64,000 nt of DNA from NCBI GenBank assembly GCA_003290165.1, contig QNQO01000224.1:744001-808000 (forward strand). Direction: 5' to 3'. This document shows, in pieces, positions 45,558-58,397 of the stretch. The translations under genes were made by a program, and so were the position numbers. Within the stretch, counting starts at the first letter, position 1; every line of letters begins with the position of its first letter. The notes under the pieces were generated by a model that worked only from the letters and a program-made list of their open reading frames with translations, searched no databases and was not told the DNA's origin. Source of the DNA: Berberis thunbergii. Its lineage: Eukaryota; Streptophyta; Magnoliopsida; Ranunculales; Berberidaceae.

Positions 45558-48500
45558 ATGAGAGTAAGGAGAGAGCAGGGACTTTGTTATAACTGCGAGG
45601 AGCAGTATAGGCCAGGACACTTATGTAAACAGCAACAAATGTATTTGCTTGTTTCAGAGGATGTATCAGTGGAAGAAGAAACTGAAGAACTTCCATTAGT
45701 CACAGAAGATTTGCTCCCAGAAATTCAAACTGAAATGGAAGTCTTTCTTCATGCAATTCATGGGAGTATGTCCATTAACACACTGCTGATTAAGGGGCTC
45801 ATCAAGAAGAGGTCAATATCTATCTTGGTAGACACCGGCAGCACGCATTCCTTCATAGACCCCAGGGTGGTCAAGGACACCAAATGGCCTACCATACTCA
45901 CTCCTCAGATGTTGGTCAAGGTGGCCAATGGTGAACAATTGATCAGCAATGCTGTCTGTCAGCCCTTGGAGTGGACTATGCAGGGTATTCAATTTGAAGG
46001 GACTATCACGTTACTCCCTTTAGGAGGTTACGACATGGTACTGGGCAGAGATTGGTTAAAACTCTTTGGGGACATCACGTTGAACTTGCAAAAGTTGCAA
46101 CTCACATTAAAAGTCCAAGGAAGATCAGTCACCTTACAAGGCATCTCTGATACAGGTGACTTTCAAATGATGGATGGTAAGAACTTTTCACAGTTTTTCA
46201 AAAAACATGCCAATTCTTTTTTCTGTCAATTATTTGCTATGACTACATCTCATCCACAGAGTCAGCCTCCACCTGAAATCCAGAGTTTACTTCATCAGTT
46301 TAGAGTCATTTTTCAAGAGCCAACTACATTACCTCCTCATAGGATCATCAATCATCACATACCTCTCAAGCCGGGATACCCTACTCCTTCCCAAAACCCT
46401 TACAAAGTCCCATATTTTAAGAAAGCTGTGATTGAAAAGTTAGTCCAGGAAATGTTTGAAACGGGCCTTATACAACATTCCCAGAGTCCATTTGCTGCCC
46501 CCATTCTCCTGGTTCCTAAAAAAGACGGATCATGGGGATTTTGCGTGGATTATAGGAAACTCAATGAAATAACCATTAAGGACAAGTTCCCCATGCCCTT
46601 GATTGATGAATTATTGAATGAGTTTCATGGTGCAACCATTTTCTCTAAACTAGACTTAAGGTCAGGATATCATCAAATCCTAGTCCATCCTCTGGATATC
46701 CATAATACCGCCTTTAAGACACACCATGGCCATTTTGAGTTTAGAGTAATGCCTTTTGGTCTCACCAACGCCCCCGCATCTTTTCAAGCTTTGATGAACC
46801 AAATCTTCACTCCCTTCTTACGAAAGTTTGTCCTTGTATTTTTTGATGACATCTTGGTGTATAGCTCGTCCTTCACCCTTCATTTAGGTCATCTACACAC
46901 TGTTTTTTCTATCTTACAACAACACAAGTTGTATGTCAAGCTTTCTAAATGTTCCTTTGCTCAACCCAAACTCGAATATCTTGGGCACATTATTAGTGGA
47001 CAAGGAGTAGAGGCAGATCCAAGCAAAATTGAGGCTATGACCCTATGTCCCACTAATCTTAAACAACTACGGGGTTTCCTTGGTCTTACCAGGTACTATA
47101 GAAAATTCATCCAAAATTACGGCCAAATTGCTTATCCTTTGACTACCCTATTAAAGAAAAACTATTTTCATTAGACCCCTTCAGCTACCTTGGCTTTTAC
47201 TCAGTTAAAAGAGGCCATGTGTAAAGCCCCTGTCTTGGCCCTCCCTGATTTTAATGCCCCTTTTACTATAGAAATTGATGCATGTAGTAGAGGTGTTGGC
47301 GCAGTCCTATCCCAGCAGGGAAAACCCATTGCTTTTTTTAGCAAGGCCCTTAGTCCAAAGAACCTTACCTTGTCCACTTATGAAAAAGAATTAATTGCAA
47401 TTGTCATGGCTATCCACAGGTGGAGATCTTATTTGCTAGGCTCCAAGTTCCATATTTACACCGACCATCAGAGTATTAGATATTTCCTTGGCCAGAAAGT
47501 TACCACTATGACTCAACAGAAGTGGTTGTCAAAGCTGCTCGGATTTGATTATGAAATCCACTACAAGAAAGGCTCCGAGAACACTGTCACAGACTCACTA
47601 TCCAGATGTAGGGAGCCTGAAAACCAATGCTCAGCCCTCTCTATGGTAAGACCACAATGGATGCTGGAGATCATCCAGTTGAATGAGCAAGATGAACTTG
47701 CCTTGAAGCTGATTCCCCAGTTGATCATTCAGCAGGACTCACAACCACCTTTTTCATTGCATTATGGTCTTCTGAAACATAGACAACAGATGTACATTGG
47801 CACCACTGGTTCTCTTAGAAAAAAATTGTTACAAGAGTTTCATACTTCTGCCCTTGGCGGCCATTCCGGAATGACCACCACACTAAAATGATTGAATTTG
47901 TATTTCTTTTGGCCCAAAATGAAAGCAGCAGTGCTCTCATTCATCACTGAGTGTGCCATTTGTCAAAAGAACAAGCAGGACCAGTCCAGCTACGGTGGCC
48001 TTCTTCAACCCCTCCCTATACCGGACCAAGCCTGGCAGCACATTGCTATGGATATCATCGATGGGCTTCCGAATTCACAAGGCAAAACAATTATTTTAGT
48101 AGTTGTGGATCGGCTTACTAAATATGCTCATTTCTTCGCATTGAGTCATCCATACACTGCTGCTACTGTGGCTGATCTGTTTCTTCAGCATGTGTATAAG
48201 TTACATGGCCTACCAGAATCCATTGTCAGTGACAGAGATAAGGTGGTCATCAGCTCCTTCTGGCAGGACTTGTTCAAAGCACTGGGCACCTCTCTCAGCT
48301 TAAGCTCCACCTACCATCCCCAAACAGACGGGCAAACGGAGCGTACCAATGCATGCTTGGAAACATACTTACGTTGTATGACAAGTAAGACCTCTTCTCA
48401 GTGGACTAAGTGGTTGTCCTTGGCTGAATTCTGGTTCAATACTTCTTATCACTCTAGCCTGCAGTCTTCTCCATTTCAGGCTTTATATGAATACACCCCT

Positions 48501-49001
48501 CCCTTAATGGCTCTCCCTCCACTCATATCGACAACCATCACTGATGTGCAGGCTTACCTAACTGAAAGAGACCATATGTTGTCCATTATCAAGGAAAAAC
48601 TTCATCGTGCTTAAGAGCGCATGAAGTCATATCCTGACAGAGGTCGGACTGACCGTGAGTTCCAGATTGGGGACTGGGTTTACCTTCGTCTCCAACCCTA
48701 CCGCCAAACATCGGTTAGCATCCGCCGCAACTTGAAGTTATCCTCTCGTTTTTATGGCCCATTTCAGGTCCTAGAACGCATAGGTGCAGTAGCCTACAAG
48801 CTTAAATTACCTCCTCGGTCCAAAATTCACCCGGTGTTCCATGTGTCCCAATTAAAGAAGAAGTTGGGTTCTCAAGTAATTCCTACACCCTTGCTTCCCT
48901 TGGTGGATAACTCAGGAAATTTTCGGGCTGAACCTACGGTCATCTTGGCCCGCAGATTGGTTCCCCGCCATAATAAAAGTGTCACGCAGGTACTGATATA
49001 G
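45558..49001 (+). pseudogene. Chromovirus pol: protease, RT, RNase H, integrase, one frame with three stops
   Basis: One continuous frame. It begins with a gag-type knuckle (CYNCEEQYRPGHLC), then protease (ILVDTGSTHSFIDP, intact D-T-G), reverse transcriptase to 47174 (PFAAPILLVPKKDGSWGFCV, FRVMPFGLTNAPASF, catalytic VFFDDILVYS intact), RNase H (IEIDACSRGVGAVLS, STYEKELIAIV, TDHQS) and integrase (H-H-C-C finger ending CAICQKNKQD; catalytic MDIIDG, SDRD, HPQTDGQTERTNACLE), then the GPY-like tail and FHVSQLK. Only three stops interrupt 1148 codons: tag 47172, tga 47889, taa 48612. No frameshift was found and the catalytic residues are intact, so pol decayed by point mutation only. Confidence 0.95.
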
Positions 49002-49082
49002 TGGTCTAATTCTTCTCCAAAGGATGCCACTTGGGAAGATTGGTCGCATATACAGGATATGTTTCCCTCTTTCAAACCTTGA
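49002..49082 (+). pseudogene. Chromodomain-like tail after a stop
   Basis: After the tag at 48999-49001 the same frame continues WSNSSPKDATWEDWSHIQDM to 49082, a short chromodomain-like end. The related element at 29.5 kb has a tag at the same site. Confidence 0.75.
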
Positions 49083-49096
49083 GGACAAGGTTTTGT

Positions 49097-49112
49097 CTTA
49101 AGGGGTAGGCAT
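49097..49112 (+). other. Chromovirus polypurine tract
   Basis: cttaaggggtaggcat precedes the 3' LTR and is the likely plus-strand primer. Confidence 0.75.
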
Positions 49113-49526
49113 TGTCACGTCCTCAAACAGAAACTACTACTTTCTGGAAGCTGAAATGGAAGCGGGAAATTGAGCGCCAACTGAAGGCACCAAATTCAAA
49201 TTCAATTTGAATTAAGAAGGACAGTTAAATCATTTGCCTTTGTTAGTTACAAATGAGGGGAGTAAAGTGAACCAGGTGTAAGCTCGGGATTAGCCCATTT
49301 CAAAATTCTGTTACAAGTTTTAGTATAAATATAGATGTTCTGTATTAGAGAAAACAGAGAAGATTTTGTTTTTAGACTCTTCTAGGTTGAGTTCACCCAA
49401 AGAGAGGTTACCTCTTAGTCTGTAATTGTTGTTTCTGATCTATAATAGCTTTTCCTCTTCCTTGTTTCTATTCTAGAGCACCTCCATTTATTCTCTGTTA
49501 TTTGAATCCAAGTCACTAACGTGACA
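49113..49526 (+). repeat. Chromovirus 3' LTR
   Basis: 414 bp, tgtcacgtcctcaaac to ctaacgtgaca, keeping the canonical TG start. It is followed by the acgac duplication. Confidence 0.95.
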
Positions 49527-49850
49527 ACGACCCGCATTGAACAACCCAATGGGCGGTGGCGGTGGCGAATCGAACATGATTCCTCCTCCTCCAAATCCAG
49601 AGGTGAGGGTTCTCTCCTCTCTGATCAAACGATCTCTTCCTTCTGGCATCTTTGTTTCTCTTTCTTTCCTGAACACAAGAAACACAGAGCAATTTAGATA
49701 AAGAAAAGTGTCGCAGTTCGTATGAAGTTGGGGTTTAACGAGATACCCATTGTTTGATTCCGAGTGGGGAGAGCTTACCTTGCCGATCGAACTCAATTGG
49801 GTGGAGAGAGGAGTAGGGTTTTGGAGGCCGCCAGGGTTTTCTCTGCTTCT
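49527..49850 (-). pseudogene. PYM-like: POLYCHOME-like gene, 5' part
   Basis: Met at 49648 opens MPEGRDRLIREERTLTSGFG then FDSPPPPPIGLFNAG, the N-terminal signature of POLYCHOME proteins, cut at 49527 by the chromovirus. Removing the insertion and one duplicated acgac would leave the reading frame continuous into 31544. A leader intron is visible on the minus strand (donor after 49779 gtaagc, acceptor tgttcag at 49668). The upstream leader lies at about 49780-49850. Confidence 0.9.
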
Positions 49851-50314
49851 CTAAAAATGAAAATGAAATGAGATGAGAAGCAGAGTGAATTTAAATTTTG
49901 AAATGTTCAGTTGAGCGGACTGTCAAATTTTAGGATAAAGTACCAGACTACTCCTCAGGTCAGGTGACTACCTCTCACAAAATTTTGGGGTTTGGGGCTT
50001 TCATTTGTAATTCTCCTACATAAATTTTGAGTTAATTTATTGAATTGAAAAAAAATTGATTGATGTGTATTTCTTGGTTAATTTGAACAATAATTTAACT
50101 AGTTAATCAATTAATACATAATTACTACCTCAATTAATTGTACAAATCATTGAAACAAAAGAAAAACATGTGTAAAAAAACTTAATATGCAATTTTTTGT
50201 TATCCGAATTAATATATGCATTCAATACTAGGCAATGATGTGACATCTTCTCGGATTCATTTTTTATGAACTAGTTTAATAATTATCAGACTTATTAGAT
50301 GTATCATATTTATA
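49851..50314. other. Probable promoter region of the POLYCHOME-like gene, nothing defined
   Basis: AT-rich DNA between the POLYCHOME leader and the LINE. No clear TATA box or motif could be chosen with confidence. The target site of the LINE, aacacattgctc, lies at 50315-50326. Confidence 0.4.
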
Positions 50315-50388
50315 AACACATTGCTCTCATTTTTTTTTAAGCATTATGCATATATATATTAAGAAAAAACAGAGTCACAAAGAAGTTG

Positions 50389-53300
50389 TCAGGCAATAGT
50401 AGCAAGTTCATGAGCTTCGTCGTTAAGCTCACGAGGTATATAGTTACAAAACCATTGGCTATGAAGAGAAAACAAATGTTTGATATTACTAAGAAGCGGT
50501 TGCCACATCCAGCATCCTGAGGTTACGCTTGTTTGGTCCTGTGAGTGCAAAAGTGAAATCAGGGAGCTTGAATCTCCAAGTAGAAAACTTATTTCCCATC
50601 GACGAGTCTGGATCAACAAAAAGGTTGTCTCCGCAGTAAACAAGCAGCCATAGTAATATCGGCAACTTTCCAAGATATGGGCGAAAAAATCCTCGCAATC
50701 ACTCTACCTCGAGCATCATTTGCCAAGACTCTAACTGCCCCTTTCTGAGAAGGAGCAAAGAAGCAAGCATCACAAGTGACCATAATCATACCGGAGGTAA
50801 GCTCCAAAAGAATACTTCTAAACTTCTGGCAAGGCTATTGATTGTGATGATTTTTGACCACCTGTAATTGCGCTTAGAAGCGAGTTAATTTGAGGGATAA
50901 TTGGTTTGAAGAGGATTGAATTGATAGAGGGTGATCGGTTGAGGTGACTAACATGACTATTGACCCGGGGAGAACTGTAGGGTTGTCAATTACTGTTGTT
51001 GTCAGGATTTAATGAATAGTCATAGGCTCGGGGGATGTGCAAATGTTATCAGGTGTGTTGAACCAGTGCTTGCTCCAAGTGGCCCATGTTTTATTGAAGG
51101 ATGTTGTGAAAAAGGGGAAGTTAATTTTGTGCGATTAAAAATGAGATTGTTGTGGAAGAGCCATGTGGTGTGGAGAATTGCTATGAATTGGGATAGCATT
51201 TCCTCTTTTGCAAGGGTGTGAGATTTAGTTATTTCCCATGTAAACGAGATGGCCTTGGCAATGGTGGGAGGGGTCAAGACATTAGCCCAACTGATGGGAA
51301 GCGGAGTGAGATGCCAAAGTCTAGGGATGACTGGGCAAAGGAAGAAGAGGTGGGGAGTATATTCTTGGTGTGTGTGGCAGAAAACACACATTTTCTATGG
51401 GGACATGAACCCTATTGAGGTTCGTCATTGTAGGCAACAAGTTTTACGTGACCTTCCATAGGAGAAAAATGGCGTTGGTTGGGGTTTTGATCCTCCAGAG
51501 TACATGGAAAAGTTTGGAAGCGAAAGAATGATTTGTGTTGCGGGAAGTAGTTGGTGCTCGAAGTTCCTCAAGGAATGCTTTTGTCGCACTTTTGACTGAG
51601 AACACTCCTCGTTTGTCATAGGTCAAAATAGACCTATCTTGGTCTGAGGATGCTCGAATGGTGATGTTGAGGATATCAGAGACACCCAGGGGAGGAAACC
51701 AAGATTGAAGAAGGTTGGAGTTCCAGGACTGGAGAGTACCTTCGTGAGGGTTCCAAAAGTCCAAAATATTTTAAGGCAAAGAAGAGTTGCCATTGGTGAA
51801 AGAAGGGCATTCTGCTAAGACGAACCTGGGTTTGACCCAGCAATCTTTCCAAAGATCAATATTGTCTCCCGATCTGACTTGCCACTGGATATAATTCTTC
51901 ATTTTGGCGAGCATGGTGAGGTTTCCTCTCCAAGCAAAGGAGGCTAAGGAAGGAGTTTTATTGAACTGAAAGACATTTTTGTTATTGTAGTAAATTTACC
52001 AAAGTTGAATGGTATGTGGATTGATAGGTATGGAAATTGTTTGCCAAATATTTTTGCCATTAAAACCAAATTCTTGATTCAGTTAGAAGGAAAATTAAGA
52101 CCTCCCAGGTGACGGGGTGGGGTAATGCGATCCCAAGAGCAAAGGTGTCTAGCTTTACCTCGTCGGTTCTGTTCCACCAGAAGTTTCTAGAAATCTAATC
52201 CAATTTGGTGGTGACGAAACACGGAAGAAGGAAAGTTTGCATTGTGTAAATTGGGATGGAGTTGATGACGGATTTGATCATAACTATACGACCTGCTTGG
52301 GATAAGACTTTGAAATCTGAAGCTTTCTTTTTTGAAATCAGCAGTGGGGATTCGGGGTATTTTTTCTTTAGGGTTGAAATTTTTGGACCCAAGAATCCTA
52401 TTATTCATTTTTGCATGTCGGCGATGGACATTTGAACTATAGTAGACAGAGGAGTATGGTAATTGACTGCCTATCCAGAGGTCGTACAGTAGGAGGCAAG
52501 TAAATCTTTCACAGTATGGACTTCAGATAGAGATGCTCGACAAAAGAGCATGTCGTTTGCATATAGCAGATGATTGATGGAGGGGGATCGATGTTTGATA
52601 TTGATACCTTTGATCAGAGTTTTGCTTTCGGCTGTTGACAGCAACTGAGACAAAGCTTCGACAACAATGATGAAAAGGTATGGGGAAAGATGATCACTTG
52701 TAGCAGTCCTCGAATGGGCTTGATGCTAGAGAGAAGGGTACCATTGAGCAAAACCCGAAGTGTAGAGGTTGAAACACATTGTCAGTAAACCCTAGTTGTT
52801 TGAGTAGTTAAAGAAAAAAGACCATTCCACTTTGTCGTAAGCCTTTGCCATGTCGATCTTAATGGCCATCCATCCTTGTTTTTTTTTTCTTTCGAGAGTT
52901 TTTCATTTGAAATGTCTCATGGGCAAGGGCAATATTGTCTGTGATGGATCTTCCTTTGAGGAATTCCCCTTGGTTGGGGGATACAATGTTATCAAGAAGA
53001 TGTTTGATTCTGTTGGCCAAAATCTTGGAGATAAATTTGTACATAACATTGCAAAGTCCAATAGGTTGAAATTGGTCGGGGAGAGTTGGTTTAGAGACTT
53101 TGGTGATAAGCGCCAGGAATGTTTCAGTTAGTTTAGAATTCGTCTTGCGCTGTAAAAAGAATTTGACCACAACCTCGATAACATCTTTTTTGGCTATGGG
53201 TAGTCCGGATTTCTTATTCGGTGGGAATGGTTGTAAGGGCTTCATTTTCAAGGGTAGAGATGATAGGTGTGAAATGAGCATTGATTTCCTCGTTGATGAT

Positions 53301-54516
53301 CGGTTGGGAGGATTTAAAAATCGAATCAAAATATTCGTTGAGGGCCACACCAACCATTTCAGGAGAGAAATGCCATCTGTTGTATTTATCTCTTATCCAT
53401 AAAATCAAGTTGTGTTTTCTATGAGAAGAGAATCCATATGAAATATTTTGCTACTGCGATTGCCATCGTTGAGCCAAGACTTTCCAGATTTGTTGGCCAA
53501 AAAAATATTTTTTGTGATAAAGATCCGTTAATCGGTCTTCCAACCTTTCAATGGAATATGCATTAGTGGCTGAAGGGGTGGCAGTTTGAGCTATGTCCAG
53601 AGTGGCAAGTGGCAAGGGTTTCCCTAATGCTATTTTGAATATTGCGGAAGTCTTGTTTATTCCATCTGGTCAAGGAATGACTCAGGGTTTTAATTTTGCG
53701 ATGGAAATTGGTACTAGGCTCAGGATGCTGACAGTTTGACCAGGCCGAGTTAATAAGATCTCTGCAATGGGGGTTGCAGGTCCACATATGGAAAAATCTG
53801 AAAGGTTTTGGCCCCGGTTGAGGGTTGAAAACTAGTTGGAGAGAAATATATCTATGGTCAGAAGACGAAGTGTGAATGGAGAGAGCAATGACTGAAGGGA
53901 AGAGGGTTATCCAGTCAGTAGGGATAAGGATTCGATCGAGCTTAGCTTTGATTCCATTATGATCCTTCCTTTTATTGTTCCAAGTAAATTTTGATCCATT
54001 TAGAGAAAAATCGAGAAGATCATGCAAGTGAATGAAGTCTTGTAGAAGTTTCAAGTGAGCTGGGGTTGATCAGCGACCTCCGATTTTGTCCTCAAGATTG
54101 AAGATTACATTAAGATCTCCTAAGATAATAGTGGTGTGGTGGTGTGCCATGAGTGTCTGGGACAACAGGTTCCAAAAGGGTTTGCGTAAAGCATGGTTTG
54201 GTTCACCATAGACAAAAATTACAGACCAAGCAGTAGTAGAGTAGTAATTATCAATAGTGCAGGAAATAATTTTTTTGCATAAAGAGTTAATAACAAGAGA
54301 AATACCTTCTTTCCATAATAAAGCTAGTCTTCCTAAAAATCCTATCGCAGGTACTGTGAGTCCATGTTTGAATCCAAGTCAACGGCGATCCATTCGGGTA
54401 GAAGCTTTAGTCTCAGAAATAAAAAGAATCTCGGGTTTGGATTGGTGGGAGAGGGCCTTCAAGTTCTGGATTCCGCAAGGGGGCCCTACACCCCTAGCGT
54501 TCCAGACAAGAATCAT
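50389..54516 (-). pseudogene. LINE ORF2: endonuclease, RT, zf-RVT, RNase H
   Basis: Start MILVWNARGVGPP (54516), the usual opening of L1 endonucleases, then TIILGDLNVIF, FSLNGSKFTWNN, KLDRILIPTDW and SSSDHRYI (the SDH motif). Reverse transcriptase: DQFQPIGLCNVMYKFISKIL, IVSPNQGEFLKGRSITDNIA, and HLLYANDMLF, where the catalytic ADD is AND. After it: PTNAIFLLWK and CVFCHTHQEYTPHLFFLCPV (zf-RVT), then a terminal RNase H (VTCDACF, ELNDEAHELA). At least eight frame breaks are present, for example near 53560, 52859, 52470, 51770 and 51020. Confidence 0.93.
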
Positions 54517-54833
54517 GACTGTGGCGGCGATCCTTTATCGACGGTCGCCGCTTCCACAAGTGGCAATCCAGGAACATTGGATGAGTGAGCTAAGGATTCT
54601 GATGAGACTGAAGCCTGAGTAGGAGATGATAGTTGATCTATGGTTATGATACAACCATGTAGACTAGGCAACCCAGGAGGAGCTGTGGGAGAGGAGCCAC
54701 TGTTTGATTTCTCGTGTTGTATCAGACTGTGAAATAAAACACCTAAGGTAGTCTTTTTGTTTCCGGCATGGGGCACCCATTTGCGATTCCCTCTATATCC
54801 AGTCTGCTTAGATTTGCCCTTGTTTTGTTTTTT

Positions 54834-57005
54834 TTAAAAAAGGGTCAATTTAGCTCCTGTGCGCATGGCCCAATTAGCCTTTGTTTTTTCTTTTGTGATC
54901 TTCATTTGTTCGTCATTGATGCGAGCTTGTTCAGGGGTTCGGTGCACAACTGATGGACCAGATTGTATTCCAGGAGGACTCATGAACCAATGTGAAGCGA
55001 GGAATGGAATTGAGTGAAGCAATCCAGTGTTCCTGTATATCGGAGGCTTGCCTGAGTGGAGAGAAGGTGCTTCGCTAGTGAATGTCTCCAGCAAATTTGG
55101 AAGAGTAGGCAACTGGGGTTGCAATTTGTGACTTCCATCTGATAAACAATTTGAAGCAAATTTTTCATCTGTACTCTGAATCATCTCTGGCACAGGAACT
55201 ATGTTCAAGTTTGTATGTTGCATCGTTGGAGAGGAATTCTTTGCATGAGTACTAGGCTCGATGAAGTGCATAATTTGCTCTGAAGAAGGAACAATCTGAT
55301 CGGTGGATTGCAAGTGGTGGTGGGAGTCTTGACAACTTTGCTCAGTGGACTGTAGGTGTTGTTGGGTTGGCACAAGAGAAGCTCCCTATGAGTTTGTTTG
55401 TTCGGTTGGTAATTGAGTGTCGGGTTGGGTTTGAACCGGGTGAGAGAGATGAGTTGCGAGGGTGGGTAGATAGGTTTTCGGGTTACCCGACTGAGTTGTG
55501 CATATGTTAGCTTCTGAAAGAGCCGAATGGGAGAGGGGACCCATACTCACTGTCATTGTCTTGTGCAAGAGATGTGAATTGATTAGCAAGAATTTGCTAG
55601 GGAATGTTGGGGTGGGGATCAATTATGAGAAAAACAAGGTTGGTCGTTTGGGAGTTAATGATTGGTGGGTGACTTGAATGTATAGGTGGTACAACGGGGA
55701 CACTGGCATGAGTATAAGGAATTAAATGCATGGATGTTTGTTGGTTGGTGAGTACATTGAAAGTGTGAATTGAATTGGGTTGGTGGGTGGCATCGTTGAG
55801 TGGGCTAGGTGAGTGAGTAGTAATCAACTCGGGTTGAGTATTATTGATTTGATGAATGAAAACGAGCTGAACCGGATCTGAACGAGTGAAATTGCCTGAG
55901 TTAGAACAATTAGGGAACGAGTGAAATAGCATGGTACTAGGTAATGGCTTGGTAATGTCTATCCACGGTTTGAAATGAATGTAAGGAATATTGACATCCT
56001 CCACCGAAGGCATGTCTACTTGTATGAGTTCACCAAAACTATTAGCTATCAGTTTGACATCAGGGAGTGAGATTTTATGGCTTGGGAACTTATGGAATCA
56101 TACCCATACCGGAATATGATCGAAGTTGATGTCTAGATAATTTATTTTCCAATCTTTGACTGAGATGAGCTTGCCAAAGATGGACCAAGGGTCGTTGTGT
56201 GTCCCCTTGTATTTATCCTCTGAGGATTGAAACTGAAGATAATACGCATTCCTTGCGTCTCTATACTGTTATAGTTTTTGAACATGGAAATCTTCAGCAA
56301 GATTCCAAATATGAGACAGCTTAGAAGCGAACATCTTATGGTGAAGTCCTAGAAAGTAATGGTAGTGATGGCGCGAAGCTCACAACTATCATCATCTTGT
56401 TCATAACGGAGGTGCAAAAGCATGGGAGTGAATGGAGATATGGAGGGAGAGTTGTTGTTCCATGTGTTCAATCATTTGTTGTTCAGGTAAGGAAGAGCCA
56501 AGTGTGCGAGTTGGGTGAGTGGGTGGTGGGACTGGATCGACCATAGTGGTGGGTCGCACGGGTTGGTCGGTGTGAGGGTAAGGAGTGGATGTAGTATCAG
56601 GGGAGGCTGAAGAAAGAAGAGTGAAGGAAGTGGAAGAGGGAGATATGTTATGAAAATTTTGTAAAGGATTGAATGTGATGTGACGAGGTGCAAGTGGAGT
56701 TGAGTGATTTCTAAAGCATGGGTCTAAGGGAGTTGGTGATAAACTAAGATTTGGTGAGTGAGGTGGTGATAAGTTTAGATTGTTGTCAGGTGGTGTGATG
56801 GGTCGTGAGCGCTGCGTGCTATGCGAGGAATCCATAGTTAGAGCATGGTAATAAGGATGGACTCGAAAGAGAAAAGTTGTAATTACTTGGTTTGGTGGAG
56901 AAGTAGAGATATGGAGCAAATTCGTTGAGGATCGATCGGGTAAGTAAGATGGACAGGGTTCGATATCAGGGAGTCGAATAGGGGGTGTATGTGAATGAAT
57001 GCTCA
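54834..57005 (-). pseudogene. LINE ORF1, gag-like
   Basis: A Pro/Ser/Thr-rich N-terminus (from Met 57005 or 56830) is followed, after stops near 56401, by a DUF4283-like core. That core reads SKLSHIWNLAEDFHVQKL, FGKLISVKDWKINYLDINFD, HIPVWV then FHKFPSHKISLPDVKLIANS. It then runs into a His/Pro/Ser/Thr-rich tail. This is the usual order of plant L1 ORF1 RNA-binding proteins. Stops at 56401, 56270, 56098, 55620 and 55387 disable it. Confidence 0.8.
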
Positions 57006-57348
57006 TTTAAGCGGGAGTGGAGAAAGGCACACGGAGTTGAAAAGAGTGAGATTGTGAATGGATCGCACTAACACCGAAGACCTGCAAAAAACACAGAAAA
57101 ATAAACCACACAGAAACTTGAAAAGGGAAAAACAGGGGAAGCTGAATTTTGAAATGAAAGTAAGGGGGGAGTAAAATATAGTATGGAAAAAGGAAATAAT
57201 GGGAGGAGAAGAATGGGAAAAACAGGGAACTAAGAAGGATAAAAAAGCTAAGAAGAAAGAGTTAAAGGCTCGAGTTTGGAAGCAAATGAAACTCATGCAA
57301 TTCCCAGACACTATTTTTTTTTCTTCTTTGAGAGTTAACACATTGCTC

Positions 57349-58009
57349 ACGTTAATAAGTTCATGTTCACATCTATCTTAAGTTATCACACGTGACTTAT
57401 TTTTACTCTACAATTGTTAACTAATGGTAGAATGTTTTTTATTAATATTTTTTTTCGATTAATTTAGCATTGATGGGTAGTTTGACAAGCTACCATTCAT
57501 ACTTTTCCAAGTTAGATAAGTTGTAGACACCCACAAGCTTGCACATTCAATCTAAAATCGTGCAATTGAACGAAAATGCATGCCTTTTATTACCTTGAAA
57601 GTATACTGTGAATGAAAAATAACTTGAAAGCAGATATAATGAGCACTCATTGCTTAGCTAGACAATTTGTAGTTGGAGCTCTCGATAACAATGCATAGAA
57701 ATGATATTGTGGTTGGGAGTATTGTGGTTAAACTCAAACCAAACATTGCTTCAAGTTCAACATATGATAAATTGGAGGTTATGAAATACACTCCAAGTAT
57801 ATGAAGGTCTTTAGCTATTTAGCATTTTATAATGAGAGATAAGTGGAACATATGATTTAATTATTTAATTATTATTTATTGAATTAATTTGAGGTTAAAG
57901 TGTGTATATATATAAGTTAACAATAATTGTTATTTTTCGATATTGGGTTCCTCAATTTTATTTTCCCCCATAGGGGCAATAAGGTAATCAAGTGGTATAC
58001 TATTTCTAT
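57349..58009. other. No recognised gene
   Basis: AT-rich flank between the LINE and the organellar insert. Nothing recognised. Confidence 0.45.
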
Positions 58010-58397
58010 ATTTTGCCGAGTTCCTTAGAGAGAGTTGTCTCGCACCCCAGGGAACAGTAAAGTTTCATAGAATCATTTTGTCTAGGCAGGTCCACTACCG
58101 CATCAAGAGCCACGACATGAGAGAGACTTCCAGCAGCCCAAGTAAGAACAAAAGAATTGGAGCATTTCCCCGCTCCATCAGATAGGATGACCTACTCCTT
58201 AGTTGAACCTGACTTTGCCACTCACCTTCATCCGAATTAGAATAAGGAAAAGATTGGTACAACGAGTCCAACTGAACCACCCGGATAGTCTGCATCTTCA
58301 CAGACATGTCTATTTCACCGAGCCTCTCTCCGAGACAGTGCCCGGATCGTTACATCTTTCGTGCGGGTCATAACTTACCCGAAAAGGAATTTCGCTA
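58010..58397 (-). rRNA. rrn26 fragment: Scrambled mitochondrial large-subunit rRNA DNA (NUMT)
   Basis: Read on the minus strand: ggtaagttatgacccgcacg, gggcactgtctcggagagag, ggtgaaatagacatgtctgt and gaagatgcagac are large-subunit rRNA sequence of plant mitochondrial type. Then comes about 200 bp not placed in rRNA, then atgaaactttactgttccct and gcgagacaactctctctaag, rRNA pieces that are not contiguous in this order in an intact gene. A few substitutions are present. It is non-functional, and joined organellar pieces are usual for nuclear organellar insertions. Mitochondrial rather than plastid origin is from memory of the family. Confidence 0.78.

Larger units (their letters stand above)
50327..57336 (-). 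mobile_element. L1-type LINE, full length, decayed
   Basis: A 12-bp duplication aacacattgctc flanks it (50315-50326 and 57337-57348). The 3' end on the minus strand finishes in a short A run (50330-50338), as expected for target-primed insertion. ORF1 (57005 to about 54834) and ORF2 (54516 to about 50389) follow the plant L1 order. Many stops and frame changes occur in both. It is about 7.0 kb, so the 5' end appears complete. Confidence 0.93.

Noticed and set aside
58095..58307. 70-codon minus-strand frame at the mitochondrial insertion
   Set aside because: It overlaps rRNA-derived sequence at its start and has no domain, so it is more likely incidental to the scrambled insertion.
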